A DNA stretch of 64,000 bases from Actinernus sp. WN-2022 (taxonomy: Eukaryota; Cnidaria; Anthozoa; Actiniaria; Actinernidae). The stretch spans positions 26,347,036-26,411,035 of the forward strand of contig JAOWCC010001501.1 in NCBI GenBank assembly GCA_030867875.1. Direction: 5' to 3'. The notes under the pieces are model-generated. The model saw only the letters and a program-made list of their open reading frames with translations, made no database searches and had not been told where the DNA came from. The position numbers and the translations under genes were made by a program. Shown piece by piece: positions 1 through 10,803 of the stretch; the stretch's first letter is position 1; each line of letters begins with the position of its first letter.

Positions 1-279
1 CCGAGTAATTAGCATTTACAATTACATTCTCAATTACAGTTAATTTCCGGTGTTTAAACGTCACCGGGGAGAACAGTAGTTTGTTGTGCCGGAAATCTTA
101 AGAAAATGTTGGGAATACCGTAGGCTCAGGGAATTTACCGGGAGATCGTTGATATGTCGGGACAAAATGAAAATAAATCGCGACAACTTTTGAAATACAC
201 ACCACAGCTCAAACATGATTCAGTCGCACGATAGCCCCAAAACTACAAAATATAATATCTAACACCTTGGCATTTTTAT

Positions 280-350
280 CACTCAGTAATATAATTTTCC
301 TGCCAAAGTGCTACTGTAGGTTCTCTTCTAATACACTTCCTTAACTGAGC
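280..350 (-). pseudogene. Inverted second copy of the LINE tail
   Basis: The minus strand encodes KCIRREPTVALWQENYIT, nearly the same peptide as the plus-strand LINE fragment at about 553-618 (KCIRRESTVALWQEKYIT). Two tails of the same LINE family therefore sit head to head inside the foldback element. Because both copies cover the same segment, a simple 5' inversion during insertion does not explain them. A duplication or two insertions is more likely. Confidence 0.6.
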
Positions 351-399
351 GGAGCAGCATTCACTACCTGTTAGGTATACTAGTAATAGTTTAATAGTT

Positions 400-622
400 T
401 GATTATGCCGATATTGTTTGGGGCGACAAGAATAATGATACGTTAATGGCTCACTTACAACTATTACAGAACAGAGCCGCAAAAGTTATACTAGATAGGC
501 CTAAGTTTAGTTCCGCTACTGAGGCGCTTAGCCTCCTTGATTTGAAACCTCTCGCAATGCGCGAGAAGTGTATTAGAAGAGAATCTACAGTAGCTCTTTG
601 GCAGGAAAAATATATTACTGGA
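400..622 (+). pseudogene. LINE reverse transcriptase C-terminal fragment
   Basis: The plus strand reads as the C-terminal part of a non-LTR retrotransposon ORF2. It opens FDYADIVWG and continues LQNRAAKVILDRP, the usual 'thumb' segment after the reverse transcriptase core, and ends at a stop near 622. The catalytic core upstream is missing, so this is a 5'-truncated dead copy. The clade (jockey/CR1-like) is a guess. Confidence 0.7.
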
Positions 623-1117
623 TAACAAATGTCAAGCCAGGTGAACCTTTGTGTACATGTACATGGGGCTATCTTGCCTGAAGCCTGTTTGAGCTGTAGT
701 GTATTTTCTCAAAAGTTGTCCCGGTTTAATTCAGTTTGTCCCGATATATCAATAATTTCTCGGTAAATTCCCTGAATCTACCATGCAATTCCCAACATGT
801 TCTTTGGATTCCCTGAGCAAAAAACTGCTGTTTTCCGGAAACAGGCATGTGTATATTGGAGTCAGATGAAGCGTAAACACAGAATGTTTGACCTGTTCTT
901 CGTCTTTCCCAACTTCCTTCGTACCGAAGGTCAAATATTTGTAACAGACAAGGAAGATGATTGGTTGATTTTGACAGATGACATGTCAGACGACACTGCA
1001 AATGATTTAAAATTTGGGGGCGTAAGAAAAAAAAAAGGGGATTCGCTGCAAGCGCTCCTTTCCCTTTCCTCTCCCCATTCCTCTTCCCCTCTCCCCCTGC
1101 GCTTGCTACGAAGGCTA

Positions 1118-1258
1118 CAGGTATCTTAACAATTAGATAGAGATCTTTATAGGTATCTTAACAATTGCTCCTGAGCCGAGATCTTCATAGGTATTTTAAC
1201 AATTGTCCCTGAGCCGAGATCTTTATAGGTATTTTAACAATTGCCCCTGAGCCGAGAT
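1118..1258. repeat. 38-bp tandem repeat, about 4 copies
   Basis: A unit of about 38 bp containing ATTTTAACAATTG and CCTGAGCCGAGATCTT is repeated about four times with a few substitutions. It is not coding. Confidence 0.8.
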
Positions 1259-1360
1259 AAAAAACGGTTTCTCAGTTTTTTTATGCGTTTTGTTCTTGAG
1301 ATACTGTCATGTTTCTTTCTTCAACCCCTAAAAAAGGTGTTCCGGTGTACCAGCGATTTC

Positions 1361-1436
1361 ACCCCCCCCCCCCCTCCCCGTGAATTCGCCCCCTCTAGCG
1401 ACCCCCCCCCCCCCCCCCCCTACCCTCCCCCAACCT
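1361..1436. repeat. Poly-C low-complexity tracts
   Basis: Two long runs of C (near 1361-1374 and 1402-1420) sit in a C-rich stretch. Open frames reading proline here are artefacts of composition. Confidence 0.85.
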
Positions 1437-1611
1437 TTTAAAAGGTTATGAATACATGTTTTCCTTCTTTTATTACTGTAATGTATTGGACGTGGAGAAT
1501 AGTAATGCCAAAGGTATCAGTAATGTGTATAAAGGCATGCAATTTAATTTTATTTTAAAATTCACTCTTCACTTTTCTTCGACAAAATTCGTGTTGGTAG
1601 CTACGGTAAAC

Positions 1612-1659
1612 GTAGCCTGATTTTCAGACAGTAAGAGTACCGTCTGAAAATCAGGCTAC
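1612..1659. repeat. Minimal hairpin element (48 bp)
   Basis: The sequence begins GTAGCCTGATTTTCAGAC and ends with the reverse complement, leaving a loop of only about ten bases. It is flanked by near-identical CGGTAAACG and CAGTAAACG, which could be a 9-bp target duplication with one change. The TAGCCTG ends match the start of the larger element at 4850-5240, so this may be a minimal relative of that family. Confidence 0.6.
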
Positions 1660-2073
1660 AGTAAACGCTGCAATATTCATTCGCGCGAGCAGTGCAACAT
1701 ACAATCTTCGTCAATATTCGAATGATTAGTTGTTCGTATTTCTTGCCTGAAGCCAACATGTAGATTATGTAATTATTGTGGATACTTAAAGGTTTTGATA
1801 ATCCGTTTATCCGCCTACTTTGAAAAGAATAAAGGAAGTGTTACCGGCTCGCGTGAAAACTTCCTGAATAAACAAGCTAAATTAACTAATTAAGATCTAA
1901 AACGGCGGGAAATTTTAAAACTTAGCTTGTAGCGAGTGGAACTCATATTTGGAAACAACTGCCAAATAGCCTGATGATTTTTACATGCATGAAAACCATA
2001 ATGAAGTTGACGTACAGTGTAATGATCGTGGTATGTAAGTTTTTATAACCCGTATAGCTCGCGTCGATCCATC

Positions 2074-2582
2074 AAGGGCACCCAACGAAGTTTTCGGTTA
2101 AAAAGCTGTTCGGGATTTGAAAAAATTGTCCCTAGAAAATTGTTTTCTGAAATACTGCCTAGAAAATTTGTTTTCAATCCCTAGAAAATTATAGAAGAAA
2201 AGGGAGACTAAAAGGTTTCCCCTAAAATATTCGTACGTCCCAATTCGTCTGACCAATAGAGTCAGAACAACACATTTTCATTCCCAAAGAATTGCCTAAA
2301 GGAAAAAAGAATCCCTAAAAAATTCGTACCTCCACAAAACTTTGCAACATGAAGTTACTTGGGCTAGAAAATTCTTGTTTCTATTCTAGACTACTAACAA
2401 ATTCGTAGGCCGGGAATATTTTGCCATAGTATTTTCGGTTGACGCGATTTCCACCTAGAAAATCCCAACAGCTAATAGCTTTCTAGAATACGTCAAGACA
2501 TAGTAGGCGCCTTAAAATGGCTAGATAAGCTGCAGACAGCTGGTTTCAAACGAATTTCAAAAAGTACTCGTTGGGTGCCCTT
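2074..2582. mobile_element. hAT-like MITE with 8-bp target duplication
   Basis: The terminal inverted repeat is AAGGGCACCCAACGA at the left and its reverse complement at the right. Both ends are flanked by an exact 8-bp direct repeat, GATCCATC (2066-2073 and 2583-2590). An 8-bp duplication is typical of hAT transposons. No transposase is present. The interior contains many degenerate copies of CCCTAGAAAATT in both orientations, probably subterminal transposase-binding repeats. Confidence 0.8.
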
Positions 2583-2736
2583 GATCCATCTATTTTGAAA
2601 GAACTTTGTCGAATAAAGGAGTGTTACCGACTCGCGTGCTTTGTTCTATTTCAATTGAGCTAATTGCGCTTGTTAATTCGGTAATTAGATTAGTTCTAAC
2701 TAGGAAACCTTTCTGGATAAACATCTTATTACCTAG

Positions 2737-2965
2737 CCTGCTATGCAGACGTATTTTTTCACTCTCATAAATTCGAAGAAAAAAAGTAACGTCTGCTTAC
2801 CCGAGCGCTTAATTAGTTTCCAATGTGCACACCTCATTGTGTTATGAACCAATCAGATTATACCTTTCATATCCTGGAAAGTGACGTAATGTTGCATTTA
2901 AAAGGTTCAGACAATACATTTGCCATTGACCAATCATAAGGGAGTGTTCAATGGCGCGCCAATAG
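2737..2965. mobile_element. Partial copy of the TAGCCTGC Mutator-like MITE
   Basis: This matches the outer part of the element at 4850-5240 (TAGCCTGCTATGCAGAC end, then GAAAAAAAGTAACGTCTGC and AAGCGCTTAATTAG-like blocks). It lacks the second terminal repeat, so it is one arm plus part of the centre. Confidence 0.7.
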
Positions 2966-3267
2966 CGCTGCGCACAGTTACTAAAAATAGATTGTCTGGC
3001 ACGAGACCCCCCGCAAGGGTCAGACAAACAAACACTGCTGTTTACAGTATTTCAGTGTGTTCGAGAGTCGTGTTAGGACATAATTCGTATTTTTTTCGAT
3101 CATAAAAAGAAGCAATACCTTAAATAAGATTCCCAGTCATATCAGTAATGGTGAATACTAAGCACTGTTGCTGGGGGAGATGTAAGATTAACTCTGGATG
3201 TGGAAAAACCTTGATAAATCGCTCAAATAGATATATCTCTCATAGATGTATATATATCCTTCCAAAA

Positions 3268-3866
3268 TGTGCATGCATGCGGCATGCACGCACGCAGGCA
3301 TATATGCATGCATACATGCATGCCGCATGCACGCATGCATGCATGATGCATGAAAATTGGCCCCTCTGCATGCATTGCATGCATCATGAATGCATCATGC
3401 ATGCACTGGCTGCATGCATGTGCATGCATGCAGGAGGTCATGCATGTGCATACATGCAGGAGGTTGCGTGCATGAAAATTGGCCCCTGTGCATACATTGC
3501 ATGCATCATGCATGCACTGGATGCATGCATGTGCATGCATGCAGGAGGTCATGCATGTGCATACATGCAGGAGGTTGCGTGCATGAAAATTGGCCCCTGT
3601 GCATGCATGCAGGAGGTTGCGTGCATGCATGCAGGAGGTCATGCATGTGCATACATGCAGGAGGTTGCGTGCATGAAAATTGGCCCCTGTGCATACATTG
3701 CATGCAGGAGGTCATGCATGTGCATACATGCAGGAGGTTGCGTGCATCAAAATTGGCCCCTGTGCATGCATTGCATGCATCATGCAAGCACTGGCAGGGT
3801 GCATGTACGAGAATTATGGCACATCTGCACTGATGCATGGCATCAGCAGGGTGTATGCATGCACTA
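3268..3866. repeat. ATGCATGC-rich minisatellite
   Basis: About 600 bp consist of interleaved ATGCATGC runs and longer irregular modules. The module GAAAATTGGCCCCT recurs at about 3351, 3473, 3585 and 3675, and as CAAAATTGGCCCC at about 3748, so spacing shrinks from about 122 to 73 bp. GCAGGAGGTCATGCATGTG and GCAGGAGGTTGCGTGC alternate between them. All six frames are open over long stretches and read Met/His/Ala/Cys-rich peptides, a result of ATGCAT being free of stops. It is not a gene. Confidence 0.9.
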
Positions 3867-4849
3867 AATAGATTCATTAATCACAAGATTTCGCTTCATA
3901 ATATTGCTTGAATAAAAATAATTTAGGTAGGAACCAATTCACACTCGTTTATTGGTTACAATAACAGACACGTTTAATTAAATTCTAGTTAATACACAAA
4001 CAAATACTAACTACAAATTATTTTGGAAGCTATTTTAACCAACATATGTCAAGTAATTTTGGTTGATAAATTAATTTTAAATCGCTGAAAATGTATCAAC
4101 ACAGTTTTGAAAATGAAACAAAAAATGGAGACAAAATGTTTGAACGATATAAAAAAGGCATAAATATTTATAGAGCGGCGTTCTCTTAAACTGTCCAAAG
4201 TAATCGACGATTACTTTGCATTTAACTTGCATACATTCTAAGCAGAATTGGTGTGATTACTGTGCGTTTGGTTATAGGATAGTCAAGTGAAAACTGCTCT
4301 ACTAAAGGTTGCTAAAATTAAGAAAGACTAGTTGTAGGTGTCACGAGCTATTCTTACTGTTAAAACACTTGCCATACTGCTGACATTGATATGGCTTCTC
4401 ACCAGAACGTGAGCAATTTTATCAACTTTGAAGACACAAGTGAAATTAATCATTACGTTTACGAGGACCCATGCGATTAGTTGTTAATAATATAGACTCA
4501 GAGGCCAAACATGTTTGACAAAAGAGTGGAATACATTGTAATGTGCATTCTACATGTATCTCATGGGAAAACCGGGTTAGTGTCAAATATCAAACAACAT
4601 GAACAGAAGAAACTTGTTTGACTTAAGTTATTACTTGTGCAAGGCCTTTGGCCTCCTGAGTAACAAAGTTGTGCAAGTGTTTATCAAGCAATCAAAAGGA
4701 CACAAGTTTGTCCCCAATTAAGAAAAATACCTTCTTCATCAGCTAATCGGATTTTCAGTAAACAATGCTTTTGTATTGATGTGTCCAATTATGCAAATAT
4801 AAAATAACCATTAACGATGTAAACAAATCTCTAGCGGCATAATATTCTG

Positions 4850-5240
4850 TAGCCTGCTATGCAGACATATTTTTTCACTCTCATAAATTCGAAGAAAAAA
4901 GTAACGTCTGCTTACCCGAGCGCTTAATTAGTTTCCAATATGCAAACACGACGTCAGCACGTTTGTTTTATTTTTCTGCCCAATCAAAACCATTGTTAGA
5001 ATTTTAGTGAATTGGCGCGCTAGTGAACACTCTCCTATGATTGGTCGATGGCAAAGGTATTGTTTGAATTCTTTTAAATGCAACATTACATTACTTTCCA
5101 GGATATGGAAGGTAAAATCTGATTGGTCCATAACACAATGAGGTGTGCATATTGGAAACTAATTAAGCGCTCGGGTAAGCAGACGTTACTTTTTTCTTCG
5201 AATTTATGACAGTGAAAAAATACGTCTGCATAGCAGGCTA
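4850..5240. mobile_element. Mutator-like palindromic MITE, 9-bp target duplication
   Basis: The ends are TAGCCTGCTATGCAGAC and its reverse complement. The inverted arms extend about 90 bp inward through AAGTAACGTCTGCTTACCC. It is flanked by an exact 9-bp direct repeat, AATATTCTG (4841-4849 and 5241-5249), the size made by Mutator/MULE transposases. It has no coding capacity. A partial relative lies at 2737-2965. Confidence 0.82.
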
Positions 5241-5249
5241 AATATTCTG

Positions 5250-6820
5250 GGGCTAACTAGTGAATGAGACCTCAACTTCTATAAATGCAGAGAGGGGGTC
5301 ACGTATTCCTGTGCAAGCATCTAAGGGTGGGCCACCTATAACCAGGCTACAGCTAGTTAGTTGATAGAATGTGACCAAGTGCTGAAAAATCGGTAGAATG
5401 GAACAGTCTAAATTAAACTAGTGTACCAAGTACTTGTAAATTGGGACATGTATTGACACAATCACTTCCAGGCCAGGTCTTCAATAAAAATCAGGGTCTC
5501 AAATAAATGTCCCTGGCGTTTATTTAAAATCACCCTGCTCATACATTGTACAGATACCTAGCATTAATATTCCAGAAAATGTTGTAAGCATATCTTATTG
5601 TAAGAAATTATACCTTCCAATTACCTGCACAATTACTTTTTTTAATGATCCCATGTGTACTCAGCCAACCAGCAAACTTGTTGCATACTATACATGTATA
5701 CCTGACAGTCCTGTGCTATATTTGCTTTTCTGGCGTACATGTATTCTGAAAACGAAAGAGTACAACAGTACTGTTAGCAGTGTACTGTTAGCAGTGTTCT
5801 ATTACTTAATTTAAATTATTTTGGGAAATAACGAAATTGTATTTGATTTTCAAGGTGTTTGTGTGCTCATTGGAAGCACCCACTATAACAAAGAAATGAT
5901 ATCTAAAAAAGAAAGTATCTAATGTTATTTTGTTAATTAAGAAATTAAAACAAAAGTCTAAATTCTAAGGATTACTCTCTGGTTTTTTTAGTCATGAAAT
6001 GGCCTGAAGATAAATCTTACCCTAAATAAATAAATAATTACTGGCAAACAACCTATAGACAAATGTAGCAATCAGGCAATATTAAGCATGTCTATTTTGT
6101 AGCTTACAAGAAGATCGGCTTCTAACAGTTATCACATAATTAGCATATTGGTGCCTATATTGAGGACTTCTGGGTAGAGCTGAGACACGAGGTTCACTAC
6201 TAGTAGTGGTCTATGCCTAAGGTTTATAGTTATTTACTCGCTTAGAAACGACCTTGTTAACTTCAAAATATACTCAAAGGTCAAGTTTCAGGTTTGTTCA
6301 ATTTAACTCAATGTATCAGATTAATTACAAGGTATTACAAATAGAAAGGGAAAAAAAGGAGAAATAGTTACAATAATACAACTATTTGATAGACTAAACC
6401 AAGATAAGATACAAAGAGTACGGGACATCCCAATAGCCTAATATATATAAATGAATTAAATTGAAAAGTACACATCATTGTGTAAATTATGGTGTTCCCA
6501 TGGAAACTCTCATGACCCCACACACCTTTCACCTTGAACATAAAATTCCAATTTCTTTCCTTGTTACAAAAAATAAGTTCCTTAAACTATTCACATACAA
6601 TGCCTACATTGTTCCAAATCTTATTTGGGACCCACACCAAAAGAAATGTGTTTGACAAAGAAGAAATTAGGGAAGTTTGTGATATTTCTAATGGAAGCCT
6701 GGGGCCAGAGTGTTTCCATGGCAACATCATAATAGCACATATGTGCAAAGTTTCAATAGGTTTTATCCAATATTTGTAGATATATTTGTGATTTGTCTCC
6801 AAGGCTTTAAGATGTTTGAA
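5250..6820. other. AT-rich intergenic sequence, nothing recognised
   Basis: No long open frame with protein-like composition, no RNA gene and no clear element boundary was seen. Small frames around 6460-6910 run into the neighbouring palindromic element and are not convincing. Confidence 0.6.
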
Positions 6821-6822
6821 AA

Positions 6823-7315
6823 TAGACCAATCCAAGGTAATTTCCACCATCTTGTAGGGGGTGCAAACATGGCGCGAAATACAGTGTTTGTATGGGAATC
6901 CGATGCCAAATAATTTCCGTAAAATCGGATTTATGAAATATTCTTCAGATACAAACTTAAGATACCAGAAAAAAGATTAACTGATCGAAAATTGAGGGAT
7001 GTAGCTGTGTTGGTAAGCATGTAATCGTGTTTTTAGTTTCCCATACATTTGTCTGTAACAACGCGGGAAACTTTATTGACAAATATATGGGAATTCGAAA
7101 CTAAAAACTAGATTGCTCGTTTCCCAGCATAGCTACATCCCTCAAATTTCGATCAGTTAATCTCTTACCTGGTATCTTAAGTTTGTATCTGAAGAATATT
7201 TCATAAATCCGATTTTACGGAAATTATTTGGCATCGGATTCCCATACAAACACTGTATTTCGAGCCATGTTTGCACCCCCCTACAAGATGGTGGAAATTA
7301 CCTTGGATTGGTCTA
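6823..7315. mobile_element. Palindromic MITE (TAGACCAATCC family)
   Basis: Left end TAGACCAATCCAAGG and right end CCTTGGATTGGTCTA are inverted repeats. The arms continue almost perfectly for more than 200 bp each, so the element folds on itself around 7060. If the outermost TA is a target duplication, a Tc1/mariner-type origin is possible. A shorter copy of the same family lies at 10484-10803. Confidence 0.8.
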
Positions 7316-7319
7316 TTGG

Positions 7320-8640
7320 TTCAGAATATTTTACCAAGATATTTTACAGAATTAACTTGTTCAATGAACAAACACAACGCAATATCATAAGATTGTAACT
7401 AGATGGTTAATTCGAGTCGCTGATGTGTATTTAAGTTGTAATGAGACTTCAAGTTTTCACTTTGCTAGGTCGTAGTTAGAACCTGGATCACGTGCATATA
7501 CATTGTTTTTGCATAGTTAGTTCGACCGTGAAATAGTCATTTACTTTTTGTAAGTATTATTAAGGGAACTACTAATCAACATATCTACTTGAAGGTAAAT
7601 TAGGAATTACTTTGGACCACTCCCGGGGAACCATTACTTTAAACTGTGCAAGGCTTACCGTCATGTTCGAACTGTGTTTAGCGTTTCGATTTCCTCCAAA
7701 TATACCAGCCCAGAAATAGCCATTTAGGGTCCAAACGACGTCTTGGTGAGTTCTTAGCTTGGTTCCAAAACTCTTAAACTAGCTAACCTGCTGTAAATCC
7801 ATTGAAGTTGTAGGAAATTAAGACCGCTCAGAAACTGCTTCGCCGGGGAACCGTTGAACTTGAAGTTCGTTCAACAGCCGAAACCCGATATACACGTGCT
7901 CATGAGCATGCGTCATAGCGTTGCCGCTGACCGATTTACAGTACTGTAGTTACCAGTCTCTACTCGTGTATCAGGAGAACAACTACGGAATGGATCGATT
8001 GATCTTTTCAGTATTTTGTACTAGAGTAGTATTTTTGATTTATTAATGCTTAAGCAATTTACATGCATTTGGGATTTAAACGAACAAAATGGGCTCCTGA
8101 GTAAATATAACTGAAACAAATTTATTCCACTCTCTAGAGTTATTTTAGTGAAAATAACTCCCTGAAAATAACAGTGTATGTACTAATCCAATATTGAAAT
8201 GGTAGTTTCACACAACCAATGTAAAGGAAAATTTAATCAAAAACTTAATAATGTAATTTAACCATTTTTAATGATAACATTTTCTCGACCATTTTATAAT
8301 TGAGAGGTTATGGATATAACCATTTTAGTTCGTTTCTACAACAAGGTTCTATATTGCCATTTTTACCAATTTCATTTTTTACCATTTTTAAATTGGTTAG
8401 TATGACCAATATGAAATAGTTATAACCATTTAATTTCGTTATTCCAACCAGTCAGTTTTCACAGTGTATATCAAAGTTAGTTAGCCTATAATGTTCCTTG
8501 CCTATTTGTTATTCAGTCTGATCATTACTTAGCAGAGAAGAGGCGCTTATTAGGTGCTGGGCGGTTAATATAGCATTTACAGTATAGTAAATAATATATT
8601 GATTGTAATTCATTTAAGTCTCTCGGATTGTGAGAACTTA
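7320..8640. other. Gene-free sequence, nothing recognised
   Basis: No supported coding region was seen. Around 8200-8470 there is an A/T-rich stretch with many degenerate copies of a motif like ACCATTTTTAA, probably an old palindromic element, but no clean ends were found. Confidence 0.5.
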
Positions 8641-8654
8641 GGAATGAAGGCTTC

Positions 8655-8975
8655 ATGCATGCACTTCATGCATGCACTGGCATGCATGTACTGTAAAAGT
8701 GCATGCATGCACATGTGATGCATGCCTGCACTTTGTGATTGCATGCATACAGTGTATATGCATGCATGCACATGTATGCATACATATGTAATGCATGCAT
8801 CCACTCTGTGATTGCATGCATACAGTGTATATGCATGCATGCACATGTGATGCATGCATGCACTTTGTGATTGCATGTATGCAGGGTACATGCATGCATA
8901 CACAATACATGCAGGCGCATGCATGCAAATGAGTTGCATGTATGCGTGCATACATGCAAATTTGGGTACATGCAT
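8655..8975. repeat. Second ATGCATGC-rich minisatellite
   Basis: A unit of about 60-70 bp containing TGTGATTGCATGCATACAGT and GCATGCATGCACATGTGATG is repeated with variation. It shares the ATGCATGC core with the array at 3268-3866 but not its GGAGGT or GAAAATTGGCCCC modules. The open frames on the minus strand are repeat artefacts. Confidence 0.88.
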
Positions 8976-9834
8976 GCACATTTTGGAAGGGTAGAGCCAT
9001 TAGAGGATTTTCAGCTTTTCTTGTCCTTTTCGATGGAGCATTTCCATTCCAAAACCTTCACAGGGAATAGGCATGTCCCGATTATGCTCGTAAAATCCTG
9101 AGAAGTTGCTCCCTAGAATGCCAAAAAGTTGCCAAAAATCCAAAAAGTTGCTACCTAAATTTCGAAAGTTGCTAGTACCTGCTACCTAACTTTCACGATA
9201 TTTTCACACAAACGTTATTTAAAAGCTTTATTCCTTCTTAATAATTGCTAATATTGATTAAGATAAGATAAATTGATTGAAATTTGAACAAAACTATAAA
9301 AAGTTGCCACTACATTTGAAAAAGTCGCTCGCAAATATGGGCGTATTTTTAGAAAACTCTTAACGGAACAAAACTTCTAATGGTTCTTTTGATAAACATC
9401 AAGAAATTCACAGAAACTGAAGTTTTCTATCAAATTGTTAACTTTTGCGTGCTTGATTTATGCTGTAAACCTGTACTATGAATTTGGTCAAAAGTTGCTC
9501 AAACGTTGCTCAGAAAGGCAACTACATGGCTCGAGGTTGCTAGAACTGAAAAAAGTTGCTCCAAACGCCAAAAGTTGCTCAAAAGTTGCCGAGCACAATC
9601 GGTACATGCCTAACAGGGAATGCAGTGAGAAATGTCATCGCTGGATAAATGTTTGTACAGGAGACCTCAAAAGCACAGAACAACGAGACAAGTACAATGA
9701 AACGCAAGCGGGAGTTTGTCTGAATTACTGGTACAAATTACTGAAGTCCCACTGCCCGCCAGTAAACATAGCGAGAAGAGTCCGAGAAGGAACAAAAGTT
9801 CAACCAAGTTTACTCGAATTTATGGATTCTAAGT
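8976..9834 (+). pseudogene. Possible coding exon split by a hAT MITE
   Basis: Removing the MITE and one target-duplication copy joins 8976-9067 to 9621 onward into one frame. The left piece reads FWKGRAIRGFSAFLVLFDG and the right piece continues ECSEKCHRWINVCTGDL to LLEFMDSK, about 100 residues without a stop. It ends near TCTAAGTACGT, which could be a splice donor. The peptide is cysteine-rich with ordinary composition, but no family was recognised. It may equally be a chance frame or a fragment of another repeat. Confidence 0.3.
9068..9612. mobile_element. hAT-like MITE with AAAGTTGC subterminal repeats
   Basis: The left end TAGGCATGTCCCGATTATGC pairs with a right end that is its near-perfect reverse complement. 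Both ends are flanked by an exact 8-bp direct repeat, ACAGGGAA (9060-9067 and 9613-9620), the hAT signature. The interior has at least ten copies of AAAGTTGC, mostly in one orientation and clustered towards the two ends, a plausible transposase-binding array. No transposase frame was seen. Confidence 0.85.
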
Positions 9835-10480
9835 ACGTACGTTTTTGAAGACTCATGTACATCTACAATGCTTTCAATGATATATTGTATTTAACACAAC
9901 TGAAGTTTTAAAATTTCTTTCGGAGCTATCGCGCGGAATGGGTACCTTGTTTAATACTTGTAGATAATTTGAAAACTCGACAAATGCAAAAACATAATGT
10001 AATGGCTTGACAGAGCACATCAAAATAAGCAAGACTGCCCAATTTTAAGGTGCTATCTCTTTTTCTTACAAAGTTATAAATTTGCAAACAAAAATATTAT
10101 AGAGAAATGTATGATGGTGGGCACATTCGTCTGTAAAATTTGTCGAACCATAAATTGTTAGCTCGTAACTTGTCTGTACAGTCTGAATCTAAAATAACTG
10201 CTCGAAATTCTGCACAGTTGGTAATTTTCCAGCCATGACATTAGCTTTGGTCTCCAATGAATTTTAAGAATTGCCAAATTTTAATAAAGTTACCTGCTGG
10301 CTGTATATCCCCATTCGCCGATCAATGCACACGGCTACATTTCTCATTTGTTTTTACCATCTTACGGAAAACCCTGACTTTTCAACGTTTAGATGAAGTC
10401 TTATACCGATATTTTATGGGAAAATATAAGTTTGGATTCAGTTAGAGCTTCCATGACTATATTTAACGTGGTTTGCAGCA
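9835..10480. other. Gene-free sequence, nothing recognised
   Basis: No supported feature was seen between the split open frame and the foldback element at 10484. Confidence 0.5.
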
Positions 10481-10483
10481 ACG

Positions 10484-10803
10484 AATAGACCAGTTGCAAA
10501 CATGGCGCGAAATACAGTGTTTGTATGGGAATCCGATGCCAAATAATTTCCGTAAAATCGCATTTCTGAAATATTCACTGTCTGTTCTAGATACCAGGTA
10601 AAAGATTAACTGATCAAAATTTGAGGGATATAGCTGTGCTGGAAAGCGTGCAATCGTGTTTTCAGTTTCCCGTACATTTGTCTTAAATTTTCACGCGGAC
10701 ATGGACTCGTTGTTACAGACAAATGTATGGCAAAGTAAAAACACGACTGCACGCTTCCCAGCACAGCTACATCCCTCAAATTTTGATCAGTTAATCTTTT
10801 ACC
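10484..10803. mobile_element. Truncated copy of the TAGACCA palindromic MITE
   Basis: This matches 6823-7315 from ATGGCGCGAAATACAGTG through the centre and into the second arm. It lacks about 30 bp near the left end and stops abruptly in the right arm at CTTTTACC, where TPR coding sequence begins. The two sequences share TACC at the joint. The open frame that runs from this element into the TPRs is therefore a chimera, not the real N-terminus of the gene. Confidence 0.8.

Larger units (their letters stand above)
96..815. repeat. Foldback element with diverged arms
   Basis: The stretch near 96-205 is an imperfect inverted copy of 700-815. Both arms carry a shared core (GGGAATTTACCG on one side, CGGTAAATTCCC on the other) plus matching blocks such as AACATGTTGGGAAT-like and GGGACAA. 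The interior holds LINE fragments. The arms are diverged by eye, so this looks old. No target duplication was identified. Confidence 0.55.

Noticed and set aside
1241..1441. A proline-rich protein
   Set aside because: It results from poly-C tracts.
3148..3877. Long open frames on both strands rich in Met, His, Ala and Cys
   Set aside because: They arise from stop-free ATGCATGC repeats and are open in several overlapping frames at once.
10656..10800. N-terminal extension of the TPR frame
   Set aside because: This part is the foldback element; the frame is open across the joint by chance.
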